Assembly (NCBI GenBank): GCA_963210315.1
Contig: OY723251.1
Span: 682,001-746,000, forward strand
From: Rhynchopus euleeides
Lineage: Eukaryota; Euglenozoa; Diplonemea; Diplonemida; Diplonemidae
Length of the DNA stretch: 64,000 nucleotides
Reading direction: 5' to 3'
This document shows positions 9,418 to 19,389 of the stretch, in pieces (position 1 is the first letter of the stretch; each line of letters begins with the position of its first letter). Position numbers and translations under genes: made by a program. Below the pieces are notes generated by a model, which saw only the letters and a program-made list of their open reading frames with translations, had not been told where the DNA came from and did no database searches.

Positions 9418-9921
9418 TTCTGGGCTGCGTCGGGGTCGTCGACATCCACGACCTCCTTCTGCTTGGTCGCCTTCTGCCCTCCGCGCGCCCCGGTGCCGCT
9501 GTGCATCTTGGTGTTCGTGTGCTGCTTCAACGATGCAATGTCGTATGTTAGAAGCATGGTCTCACACTTCCCGCACCACACGATCTCGTCTCCTGCCTGG
9601 TTGCCAGCTTTAATGGCTCTGTCGCGGGCCTTCTTCGCTGGAACGTCCTCGATCTTCTTCACCTTCATACGGTGCTTGCTAGCAAAAGCTGCGTTCTCCG
9701 ACAGCACGCAGGATGCCGTCTGCGTCGTGCGGTGTGTCCCGTGCGACTTGCTCTGCTCGATCCCTTCGAGCAGGCTGCGCGCCTCCTTTGTCACTTCGTG
9801 GCGCACTTTCTTTTCACCCCCTCCCGTCTGCGTCGGCGCAGCAGCTTTTGCTTGGGGTTTTGCAGCGGGCTTCGGCGGCTTTGTCTCAGGCACGGGATCA
9901 TCCTTCGAAGCCTTCCCACCT
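9418..9921 (-). pseudogene. Zinc-finger-like gene fragment joined to G1
   Basis: On the minus strand the frame gives a Pro/Lys/Ala-rich segment (PKPAAKPQAK), a basic region (KHRMKVKKIEDVPAKK), then VWCGKCETML followed by KQHTNTKMH (CxxC and HxxxxxH), then a short acidic tail cut by G1 at 9,417. The tail lies next to the G1 end, so the insertion truncates it. Bases 9,554-9,803 are duplicated in inverse at 1-250. At the other end, coding character changes near 9,921 (minus-strand context gaaaccag/gtggg resembles an acceptor). The gene is unidentified; a nucleic-acid-binding finger protein is likely. Confidence 0.5.
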
Positions 9922-10128
9922 GGTTTCGGATGGAAGAGCATCCAACACGTCACCAACGAGGAACAACAACTTCTCAAAGAGCTGTGGGACACGTTTTCCT
10001 CAAGAGAGTTCTTTGAACTCATGGAGGTGATGGACCCGGAAGCAGTTGCCCAGGAGGTGATTACTGATGAAGTGCTGGAGGCGTCGGAAGAGAGGTGGCG
10101 GGACGTCTTGGGGCGTAACACCACTTAG
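9922..10128 (+). pseudogene. C-terminal gene fragment, acidic helical protein
   Basis: An open frame on the plus strand ends at the stop at 10,128. It encodes an acidic helix-rich tail (EEQQLLKELWDTF, MEVMDPEAVAQEVI, ASEERWRDVL). It abuts the oppositely oriented zinc-finger fragment, so the two are probably pieces of different genes joined by rearrangement. The family is not recognised. Confidence 0.4.
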
Positions 10129-10199
10129 CCGTGTCCCATCCTTGTGGTGTTGTCTCATGTGGCCACCTAGCCATCCCATTGCCTCCCTCAGAAGCCTGT

Positions 10200-10362
10200 A
10201 GTAATAGTGCGATATGGGCATATCGCATACGATATCAAGGCTGACTAAACACGATATAAATACGATATATTGCGATATATTGCGATATCGCCTTAAAAAA
10301 TACGATACATATCGTATTTACGATATGTTACGATATTACGATTCGTACGTCATCCGTGATAC
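10200..10362. repeat. CGATAT-rich simple repeat block
   Basis: About 160 bp dominated by CGATAT/ATATCG steps and partial palindromes. It joins abruptly at about 10,362 to the tail of the 420-bp repeat unit. No coding potential. Confidence 0.6.
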
Positions 10363-10498
10363 AACTAAAAAAACGCAAGCAGAAAAATGACTACCTAATT
10401 TGGCTCGCGGAATCCACGATGGCCATTATTTCGCACTGAACCGTCAATCTAAGCATGTTCCTGCCCTCATTTCGCCAGACCCCATTCACTGCTCAGCA
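10363..10498. repeat. Tail of a 420-bp tandem unit interrupted by G2
   Basis: Identical to the end of the units at 14,389-14,524. G2 is inserted at the unit boundary, with ctcagca on each side (10,492-10,498; 14,099-14,105). Confidence 0.85.
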
Positions 10499-13400
10499 CA
10501 AGGCTCTCGGGCCTCCGGAGGCGCCTCCGGGCCTCCGGCCTCCGGAGGCCTCCGCCTCCGGAGGCCTCCGGAGGAGCTAAAATGGCCTCCTCCGGAGGAA
10601 CCTCCGGAGGTTCCTCCGGAGGCGGGTGGAGGCCTCCGGAGGCCTCCACCCGCCTCCGGAGGTCCTCCGGAGGCCTCCGGAGGCGCCTCCGGAGGAACCC
10701 ACCATGTCGAGCACAGGGTGAAAAATTGGTCCAAAACACGGTTTTTGGCCAATTTTTGGCCATTTCGGGAGATTTTTTTCGGGAGAATTTTTTTTTGGTC
10801 GAGAAAGCCAAAATTCACCCAAAAGATGACCAAAAAAATTCTGACCCCAAACTCGGATTCTAGTGGTCTGAAACTGTCCATTGTCGAACGAAATCCTAAA
10901 AAAACTGATATTTTTGGCCCCTGAATCCCCCATGCGGTCCCAAAAATCAAACAAATGAGGTTTGGTACGGTTTTGGGCCGAAAAAGCCGAAAAATCAGAC
11001 AAGGCAAAAATCCACCCAAAAGGTGTTCAAAAAAAATTCTGACCCCAAACTCGGATTCTAGTGGTCTGAAACTGTCCATTGTCGAACGAAATCCTAAAAA
11101 AACTGATATTTTTGGCCCCTGAATCCCCCATGCGGCCCCAAAAATCAAACAAATGAAGACGGGAAAAAACCCCAAAAAAAATCCGGCCAAAAAAAAAATT
11201 GGGGTGCGGGCCCAAAATCCAAAAAAAATCCGGCCAAAAAAAATTGGGGTGTGGGACCAAAATCCAAAAAAATCCGGCCAAAAAAAAAATTGGGGTGCGG
11301 GCCCAAAATCCAAAAAAAATCGGCCAAAAAAAATTGGGGTGCGGGCCCAGAAATCCGAAAAAAAATCCCGAAACTCAGCCCACCCCTTCATTTCTGTGAC
11401 GATTCGTCCTCGACATGACGTTAAACTGTCGGCATTCCATTTCAAAATCCGACACAGGCTATACTGGATTTCTGTCTTGATCCTAATTAGGGAAACACAG
11501 GCCATACCAGATTTCTGTCTTGAGGATAGTCGACACAGGCCATACTGGATTTCTGTCTTGATCCTATTTAGGGAAACACAGGCCATACCAGATTTCTGTC
11601 TTGAGGATAGTCGACACAGGCCATACTGGATTTCTGTCTTGATCCTATTTAGGGAAACACAGGCCATACCAGATTTCTGTCTTGAGGATAGTCGACACAG
11701 GGGGTCTTCGCTGGCCGTTATTCTAACGGTCACTCCGTAGCGAAGACCCCCACAGGCCATACTGGATTTCTGTCTTGATCCTATTTAGGGAAATACAGGC
11801 TATACCCAGTGATCTGAGTAGGTACCGTACCAGGTACTACCCCCCGGTACCCCCCGGGACTTCGAAAATCCAGACTTGGGTCCCAGCCCAAAAATTATCA
11901 GAAATTAGGAATTTCCGGATCAATTCCGGCCAGTAGTGTGGTCATTTTGCTCTGGGAGATGAGTTTGGTTGGTCGCAATTTTTTTTTGACCTCAGGTTCG
12001 AAGTACCCCCCCTCCATTTTTCATTTTGGGCTGGTCCACATTTCCTAAGGAAAATTGGAAAAAATTTGATTGGCCAAAAACTCATCTCCCAGAGCAAAGT
12101 GACCCCACCACAGCTCTGAAAAACGCCGGAAATGCAAATTTCGCGAAACTGAAAACGACCATTTTGGGGGTACCAGGGGGTACTACCCCCCGGTACCTGG
12201 TACGGTACCTACTCAGATCACTGGTATACTATACCAGATTTCTGTCTTGAGACTCACTTTGCAAAGATCCGATACAGGTCTTTTTAAGTTTCTGTTTGAA
12301 CTTGTAATTCAATTGAAGAGAGTCAGCCCAGACTCTACCCTTTTTGAAATGACTTTGAGGGGGTCTTCGCTGGCCGTTATCCTCCGTCATTCTCCGTCAG
12401 CTTTCAGCTAATTCAACAGGGAATTCACCAAAACGCACAGACGGTCACCCTGTACAGTGATCTGAGTAGGTACCGTACCAGGTACCGGGGGGTAGTACCC
12501 CCTGGTACCCCCAAAATGGTCGTTTTCAGTTTCGCGAAATTTGCATTTCCGGAATTTTTCCGGACCGTGGTGGGGTCACTTTGCTCTGGGAGATGAGTTT
12601 TTGGCCAATCAATTTTTTTTCGATTTTCCTTAGGAAATGTGGACCAGCCCAAAATGAAAAATGGAGGGGGGGTACTTCGAACCCGAGGTCAAAAAAAATT
12701 TGCGACCAACCAAACTCATCTCCCAGAGCAAAATGACCACACTACTGTCCGGAATTGATCCGGAAATTCCTAATTTCTGAAAATTTTTGGGCTGGGACCC
12801 AAGTCTGGATTTTCGAAGTCCCGGGGGGTACCGGGGGGTAGTACCTGGTACGGTACCTACTCAGATCACTGCCCTGTAGCGAAGACCCCCTGACATTTTC
12901 ATTTTCGGCAAGTATTTGTCTTGGTCATCTTGAATCAAACCTTGGGTTTTCATGCACTGATATTCAATTTCTCATCGATATCTGGCTATTAGTATTACGA
13001 GTTATACACAGGAATGGCGTACGGCACTCTGTCGGAAAGCATTTCTGTCTTATTTCATTCACCGTGTAGGAGAATGTGACATTAGTAACGTCATAAATCA
13101 CTCGCTTTATCTCATCATACTTTCCTCCCGAACAGGATCTTTCCGTGGATGCAGAAACGATGAAGCGCGGCAAGGAGAAGGATGAGAAGAGGATCGCCTG
13201 GACTGTGAAGCGCGTGTCGCAGTTCACGGAGGGGTTGGCAGAGAATGCTCACTTCATCCACGAGTGGAAGGAGCCACCATGTACAATAGTAGGTTTCACA
13301 CTGCTGCTCGAGACGAGTCGATAAAATTGAAGTGCATACAGAACAGACAGAGTAAAAAAACCTATGGAGAACTCTTCGCTGTGGAGGGGGGGGGGGTGAC

Positions 13401-14098
13401 ATTGGATTTGCCTTTCTCTTTCTTGGGGCCTTCGCAAGCCAGGAAAATCCGCCAATCTCCACCATTTCCCCAAATGCAAATATGGAGGAAATACTTAAAC
13501 ACACTAATGGTGGATTTTCTTGGTCAGCAAAGGCCCTGAATTGCTTTCTTGTTTGGCCAGTTTTTGGCGTTGCTGTTCAAGTTGGTGACTCTTGATGAGC
13601 CTCATCATGATTCACCCCCATTCCTTTGCTTTTTTTTTCAATCTTCAATTGCTTTTGAACAACAGGTTGCTTCACCTCGCCACCGGGAAATGAAAAACGG
13701 GCAAGACGGAACAGAATGGTGGCTGATTCCAAAGAGGTAGCGGAGTGCTGCAGCATGGTAATAGGTTGGACGGTGAACCCAGCCCCCACCCCCCACCCTC
13801 CCTTGCCAGTCTTCGAAGCAGCATCCCCTCCCCCACAACACCCCACCCATCATCGTCACAATCCTCACGACACAATTTACTCAAATACTATTGCCAGATA
13901 ATTCGGATTAGCGCCTCCCCGGGCAAAATCTTTCAAAAAATTCCAAAAATCGTATTCTATTTTCATTTTTTCACCATACCAAAAAAAAAAAAAGTGTCAC
14001 CAAATGGGCAATCTATTTTTTGACTTTTTCGCCTCCGGAGGCCCTCCGGAGGCCCTCCGGAGGCCTCCGGAGGCGCCTCCGGAGGCCCGAGAGCCTTG
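10499..14098 (+). mobile_element. G element copy 2, 3.6 kb, without the DIRS1 insertion
   Basis: A complete G with ends CAAGGCTCTCGGG / CCCGAGAGCCTTG and the 7-bp duplication ctcagca. It is the reference for the uninterrupted structure. It holds the 52-bp MITE, H1 (about 11,809-12,223), a GGGGGTC MITE with H2 inside (12,360-12,890) and the exon-like block at 13,136. It has one extra CACAGGCC repeat pair relative to G1. It encodes nothing convincing. Confidence 0.9.
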
Positions 14099-15144
14099 CT
14101 CAGCAAGAAGTCTCGGTAATCCGACGACTTTGCGAAATCGAGGCTCATCCGAGGTGAAAAATCACGAAAAATCGCATTGTCTTTTTCCCGTACAAAACCA
14201 TGAAAAACCAAGTGTCACCCAATGGGAAATCTATTTTTTGACTTTTTTTGTGGAATCGGATTCCACTCGGTTTTTCGATTCCGGAATCGGATTCTCGATT
14301 CCAGGAATCCGATTCCCTGCAGCCCATGGGGTGGATTTCGGTCGCCCACCAAAAATCCATTTTATGGCCCAGATTCGCGAAAAAAATACAACTAAAAAAA
14401 CGCAAGCAGAAAAATGACTACCTAATTTGGCTCGCGGAATCCACGATGGCCATTATTTCGCACTGAACCGTCAATCTAAGCATGTTCCTGCCCTCATTTC
14501 GCCAGACCCCATTCACTGCTCAGCAAGAAGTCTCGGTAATCCGACGACTTTGCGAAATCGAGGCTCATCCGAGGTGAAAAATCACGAAAAATCGCATTGT
14601 CTTTTTCCCGTACAAAACCATGAAAAACCAAGTGTCACCCAATGGGAAATCTATTTTTTGACTTTTTTTGTGGAATCGGATTCCACTCGGTTTTTCGATT
14701 CCGGAATCGGATTCTCGATTCCAGGAATCCGATTCCCTGCAGCCCATGGGGTGGATTTCGGTCGCCCACCAAAAATCCATTTTATGGCCCAGATTCGCGA
14801 AAAAAATACAACTAAAAAAACGCAAGCAGAAAAATGACTACCTAATTTGGCTCGCGGAATCCACGATGGCCATTATTTCGCACTGAACCGTCAATCTAAG
14901 CATGTTCCTGCCCTCATTTCGCCAGACCCCATTCACTGCTCAGCAAGAAGTCTCGGTAATCCGACGACTTTGCGAAATCGAGGCTCATCCGAGGTGAAAA
15001 ATCACGAAAAATCGCATTGTCTTTTTCCCGTACAAAACCATGAAAAACCAAGTGTCACCCAATGGGAAATCTATTTTTTGACTTTTTTTGTGGAATCGGA
15101 TTCCACTCGGTTTTTCGATTCCGGAATCGGATTCTCGATTCCAG
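14099..15144. repeat. 420-bp tandem repeat, 2.5 units
   Basis: Units at 14,099-14,518 and 14,519-14,938 are essentially identical. A third stops at 15,144 where DIRS2 begins. Each has GGAATCGGATTCC-type palindromes and a stretch, GGGAAATCTATTTTTTGAC, nearly the same as the subterminal sequence of G (GGGCAATCTATTTTTTGAC). The unit may be a distant G relative amplified in tandem. Confidence 0.85.
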
Positions 15145-15151
15145 CCTAGTC

Positions 15152-15322
15152 CTTCTCCTGGTGGTGTGTGTGCGCAACGACAAGAAAGGCAAAGGCAATG
15201 GGTAGTGGGGGTGTTGATGGGAAGGGGGAAGGGGGACTTCCGGTTCAGCTTTTCCTCACTTGCAACGCGAAGGGGTTAAGAGATCCCGCGACAACCGCCA
15301 ATTCAGGCTGTTGAGGCGAGGT
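15152..15322 (+). repeat. Left inverted terminal repeat of DIRS2
   Basis: The reverse complement of 24,345-24,508 with small indels. It runs from TTCTCCTGGTGG to the GTTGAGGCGAGGTCC side, which in the right copy overlaps the end of the RNase H frame. Confidence 0.85.
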
Positions 15323-15575
15323 CCGGGGGATGGAGGGTGGGACAATAAAAGAAAGCGGACAAGACGAAGAGTGTTGGCCGCGGGGAGATTACCCTGATGA
15401 AGGGGGTGTTGTGTGGTGTGGTGTTAAAGTTATATACAAGGTGTCCCGGGAAGGTGCATGGGCACAACATGGGGGGAGAGAGAGAGGGGAAAGGCAACAG
15501 GATTGGGGTTGAGGGGTGTCAGGGGTGATGAGGGGGATGGGGGTGTCTGCTGCCAGTGGCCTTGGGTCATATTCC

Positions 15576-16912
15576 CTCAGTAAACTGTGATGTCGGGGTC
15601 GTCGCACCTCCCTGGAGGCCGCATCCTGGATGAGGCGTTCGCAGCGTTGCGCCTGTGGATTCTTGCCACGGCGTACGTGTCTGGCTGGGGGCGCACTCCC
15701 CAGCGGGAGCTGGGGAATCACCTGCTGCGACAGGTGCTGCTGCAGGTCGCGTTCGTGCGCGACAGGGTGCCGCGCGCCGCCATCGAGCGGCACCTTGCGA
15801 AGGAGGACCCCACTTCCCACCCGGTGATGCGGGCGGCTGCGGCTGTGGGGCCGGGGGCCGCCGCCCCCCACAGAGTTCCCCATCGGTTCCTGTGTGAGGG
15901 AGGCTAAGTGTACGCAGCAACACATTCCGGGCAAGCCTTGCCCTCTTGGCACTTAGCCTTCCTACAAGTGTGGTGGAGAGGGGAGTGGGGAGTGGGCAGC
16001 ACGATCTTCTGTTACCATTACTGTTCGTAGCGCAGGGGTACGCTGAGCGCGCGGCTGAAGTCACCAAAGACGCAGGTCGCCGCAGGACGCAGCGGAAGAG
16101 CCGCGCGATCAGCGCCGAACGACACCCCGGGTGGGAGGGAAGGGAAAAAGAGAAAGGCTTTGCGCAGTCCGTGGGAGAAAGTAAGTTGGAGCTTGTCGTT
16201 ACCTGAGGTGTGGGGGGTTGTGTGTAAAACCCAAGAATTATACGGACTGCAAGCCAACATTCCTGTGACCGAATAGAGAAGGGGAGAGATGGCATGGAAC
16301 CGAGGGGAGAGGGGGGCAGGAACCTTGGGAACTCCGACTAGTGAGCAGGCCCACTGTGGCCAGAGTTCCCCATCGGTTCCTGTGTGAGGGAGGCTAAGTG
16401 TACGCAGCAACACATTCCGGGCAAGCCTTGCCCTCTTGGCACTTAGCCTTCCTACAAGTGTGGTGGAGAGGGGAGTGGGGAGTGGGCAGCACGATCTTCT
16501 GTTACCATTACTGTTCGTAGCGCAGGGGTACGCTGAGCGCGCGGCTGAAGTCACCAAAGACGCAGGTCGCCGCAGGACGCAGCGGAAGAGCCGCGCGATC
16601 AGCGCCGAACGACCCTCAGTAAACTGTGATGTCGGGGTCGTCGCACCTCCCTGGAGGCCGCATCCTGGATGAGGCGTTCGCAGCGTTGCGCCTGTGGATT
16701 CTTGCCACGGCGTACGTGTCTGGCTGGGGGCGCACTCCCCAGCGGGAGCTGGGGAATCACCTGCTGCGACAGGTGCTGCTGCAGGTCGCGTTCGTGCGCG
16801 ACAGGGTGCCGCGCGCCGCCATCGAGCGGCACCTTGCGAAGGAGGACCCCACTTCCCACCCGGTGATGCGGGCGGCTGCGGCTGTGGGGCCGGGGGCCGC
16901 CGCCCCCCACAC
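15576..16912 (+). repeat. Shuffled direct duplications A-B-C-B-A in the DIRS2 leader
   Basis: Segment A (15,576-15,872, containing the start of the Gag-like frame) recurs at 16,613-16,911. Segment B (15,873-16,121) recurs at 16,362-16,612. Segment C (16,122-16,361) lies between them once. All copies are in the same orientation. C is also present inverted at 26,544-26,764. Confidence 0.85.
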
Positions 16913-17027
16913 ACAACAACAACACACGCGCCCCCGCGCCGCTGCTCGGGCCCCCCAGCAGCGCATCGCGGCGAAGGCACCGGCGAGGGCGCCGGGAAAC
17001 GGCAGGGCCGGGGGCGGGCGCGCGTGA
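16626..17027 (+). CDS. Gag-like small protein of DIRS2
   Basis: 133 residues. The first 85 are helical (LRLWILATAYVSGWG, QVLLQVAFVRDRVPRAAIE) and the tail is Gln/Arg/Ala/Pro-rich. The helical part resembles the second small protein of DIRS4 (27,418-27,783), which has GFWSTTVTQMGNQLLHELVV followed by HRIPRAQVEAE. Both precede YR. A shared structural or nucleic-acid-binding role is inferred from position. A truncated second copy of the start lies at 15,587. Confidence 0.5.
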   Translation: MMSGSSHLPGGRILDEAFAALRLWILATAYVSGWGRTPQRELGNHLLRQVLLQVAFVRDRVPRAAIERHLAKEDPTSHPVMRAAAAVGPGAAAPHTQQQHTRPRAAARAPQQRIAAKAPARAPGNGRAGGGRA

Positions 17028-17243
17028 CTGCCCACCTTCCGGCTTCAGACCCACCCCCCCCTCACGCTTCTACATCACCCCGCCCCTCGCCGCCCAACAC
17101 ACCCCCCTGCACCCGCCCACAACATCATCAACAACGTCACCAACAAAACAACCAACAACATCAACAACAACAACACCTCAGCAACTTCTCCTCCACCCGC
17201 CACTTCCCTTCGACCCCACCACCCCGCTCAGCCAGGGCCCGCA

Positions 17244-18230
17244 ATGCCCTCAGGCGCATCCGGCGCCGCCAGCGGGAGACCATCGCTCTTCGGGAGGGCG
17301 ATGATGCGGCACGTGGCCGCTCGGGTCGGGGGCGTGGCGGCGCGTCGCACGGGAGAGGTGGAGGTCGCCCCCGGGGAGGCCGTGGAGCGCCTGCAGGCCG
17401 TGGTGGCGGGGATGTGGGCAAGAAGCACTTCGTCGCAGAGGCAGCTCCTGTGGGCAAGGCTGGTGCGATGGGCCAACGAGCACGGCCTAGAAGTCGACGC
17501 CGACACCGCCATGCTGTTCGTGCTGGCGACAGGGGTGTCGCCTCAGGGGATGCTGGCCTACGCAAAGGCGCTCTCCGGGACAATGCGGCACCTCGGCTTC
17601 GGCCAGCAGCCCCTCCTCAGCCTGGCAAGCGCGCTGCGGGCGGCCGGCGGGGCCATTCCGCAGCGGCAGGCGACGCCGATGCCGAAGGGGGTGCTCGTGG
17701 CGTGGGCGTTGCAGCAGCAGCCGCACCTCCAGCTGGCGGCGCTGACGGCGTGGAAGACCGCCAGCCGGTGGGGGGAGGTGTGCTCCCTCTCCTCGGAGCA
17801 GTACATCGCAGTGCAGCCCGGGGAGGTGATAATAGACTGGCACACCTCCCCGAAGGGCCGCCGGGCCAACCCGTTCACCCCCTCCAAGTGGACGGTGATA
17901 TGCGGGGACCTGACCCCCCTCATCGCGGAGCTGGTGACGCGCCTGCGCCCCTTCGAGCGGCTGACGGCGGTTTCGACGGCAGATGTGACGGCGATGTGGC
18001 GGGCTACACCGGAGATGGAGGACTACTCGGGCCACAGCGTGAAGCGCGGGGCACTCACCTTCCTCTTCGGGCTCATCGGGTCGGGAGCGGATCTGTCGGA
18101 GATGCTGGTGGGCCGCCTCGCGAAGCACCACGGCGAGAGCGGCCTCTCCAGCACCACCATCCGCTACGGGGGGTGCCCCACGGAGATGGCGAGGGCGCTG
18201 CGGACGCAGGAGGTGACACGGCATCTGTGA
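17244..18230 (+). CDS. Tyrosine recombinase of DIRS2
   Basis: 328 residues. The N-terminal part has QLLWARLVRWANEHGL. Catalytic positions are Arg in TASRWGEVCSL, His and Arg in HSVKRGALTF, His in LAKHHGESG, and Tyr in TTIRYGG. This is the integration enzyme of the element. Upstream, 17,030-17,240 is low-complexity (CAACA runs). Its stop TGA shares the A with the ATG of the RT gene (TGATG at 18,228-18,232), which suggests coupled termination-reinitiation. Confidence 0.85.
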   Translation: MPSGASGAASGRPSLFGRAMMRHVAARVGGVAARRTGEVEVAPGEAVERLQAVVAGMWARSTSSQRQLLWARLVRWANEHGLEVDADTAMLFVLATGVSPQGMLAYAKALSGTMRHLGFGQQPLLSLASALRAAGGAIPQRQATPMPKGVLVAWALQQQPHLQLAALTAWKTASRWGEVCSLSSEQYIAVQPGEVIIDWHTSPKGRRANPFTPSKWTVICGDLTPLIAELVTRLRPFERLTAVSTADVTAMWRATPEMEDYSGHSVKRGALTFLFGLIGSGADLSEMLVGRLAKHHGESGLSSTTIRYGGCPTEMARALRTQEVTRHL

Positions 18231-19389
18231 TGGCCGACCCTGAGTCCTTTTGCCGCAAGCAGCGGGGGCTGCACTCGATGACGCGGCGTGCGCACCAGTC
18301 GAGGCTGCCGGCGACGGAGGAGGAGCGCCGTGCGCCCCTGCATGTGTCTTCTGTGGCGGAGATGGACGTCGAGGCGCTGCGGGCGAGGATGACCGCCACT
18401 GTGAGGCGCAGGTTCGACGAGGTGTGGCGGCTGACGTTCCCTGATGCGCCCCCGCCGGGCACTTTTACTCCTTCTCCCTCTGAGGGGCGCTCCCGCCCCT
18501 CGCATCTACAACAGAAGCATGCGGAGCTGCTGGTGGAGAACGGAGTGGCTGGGCCTGCGTCGGGCCCGGGCCCCTCCCTGTGCGTGCCCTTCACTGTGAT
18601 GGAGGAGAAGCCGTCGGGGTTGCGGCAGAGGTTCATCCTCTGGACCAAGCAGGCAAACGACGATCTGGAGGAGTCCTACACGGCACACGTCCCCCTGGGG
18701 CACATCTCGGGGTACCTCGACGCGGTGTTTGCGGAGTGTGGGTCGGCGCGGGATTTCAAGTGCGGGTTTTATCAGATCCCCATCCCTGCGCCTGCACGGA
18801 GGTTCTTCCGCTTCGCTGACGAGTCGGGGGACTGGTATGAGCTGCTGAGGTTGCCCATGGGCCACTGTTGTGGGCCCGAGCTGATGCACACTTTGGCTGC
18901 TGTTGTGGGTGGGCACCGGGACTACGTCCGCCAGGAGTTCTGCACTGCGCCTGAGGTGGGGGTCGACGTCTGGATCGACAACGTGCGTCTGACCGGCCCC
19001 CGCACCAGTGTCGAAATGGCGACGCGGCAGATGGACAAGGTGGCTGCGGCGTGCGCTGCGACATGGAAGCCGTCTGACTCGGTGGACACGGCGACGGTCT
19101 ACGAGTTTCTCGGGGTGGCATTCGACCATGCTGCCCAGACCGTGTCTCCGTCGGACAGGCTGATGGCGAAGCTGGACAGCGTGGACTGGCAGAGGGTGAC
19201 GGCTGGTGAGCTGGAGTCGCTGGGTGGAAGGTTGCTCCACGCCAGCGCCATTTCGGGAGTGTCCCCGGGGAGGTTCTGGTTTGGGATCAAGTTCCTCCGC
19301 CGGGTGACTAATTTTTTGAACCGGGCGGTCCTTCGGCCGCCTGACCCTGTGCGGATCCCCCCATCGGTCTGCCGGGAGTTGCGGCAGTG
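18230..19389 (+). CDS. RT part of the DIRS2 RT-RNase H gene (5' part, broken by G3)
   Basis: It starts at the ATG overlapping the YR stop (MADPESFCRKQ). A ~100-residue N-terminal region is followed by RT: FVVMEE-like fingers (FTVMEEKPSGLRQRFILWT), motif A (SARDFKCGFYQIPIP), LPMGHCCGPELMH, motif C DVWIDNVRLTG, and GGRLLHASAISG in the thumb. Motif C again has Asp-Asn. The frame is cut at RELRQ by G3. Joining 19,389 to 23,809 across G3 and one ggcagtg copy gives a continuous 569-residue frame. Confidence 0.85.

Noticed and set aside
10486-11760. 424-codon minus-strand frame across G2
   Set aside because: It runs through homopolymer minisatellite and palindrome repeats, and has Phe/Pro/Gly-rich low complexity; it is not conserved as a frame in G3.
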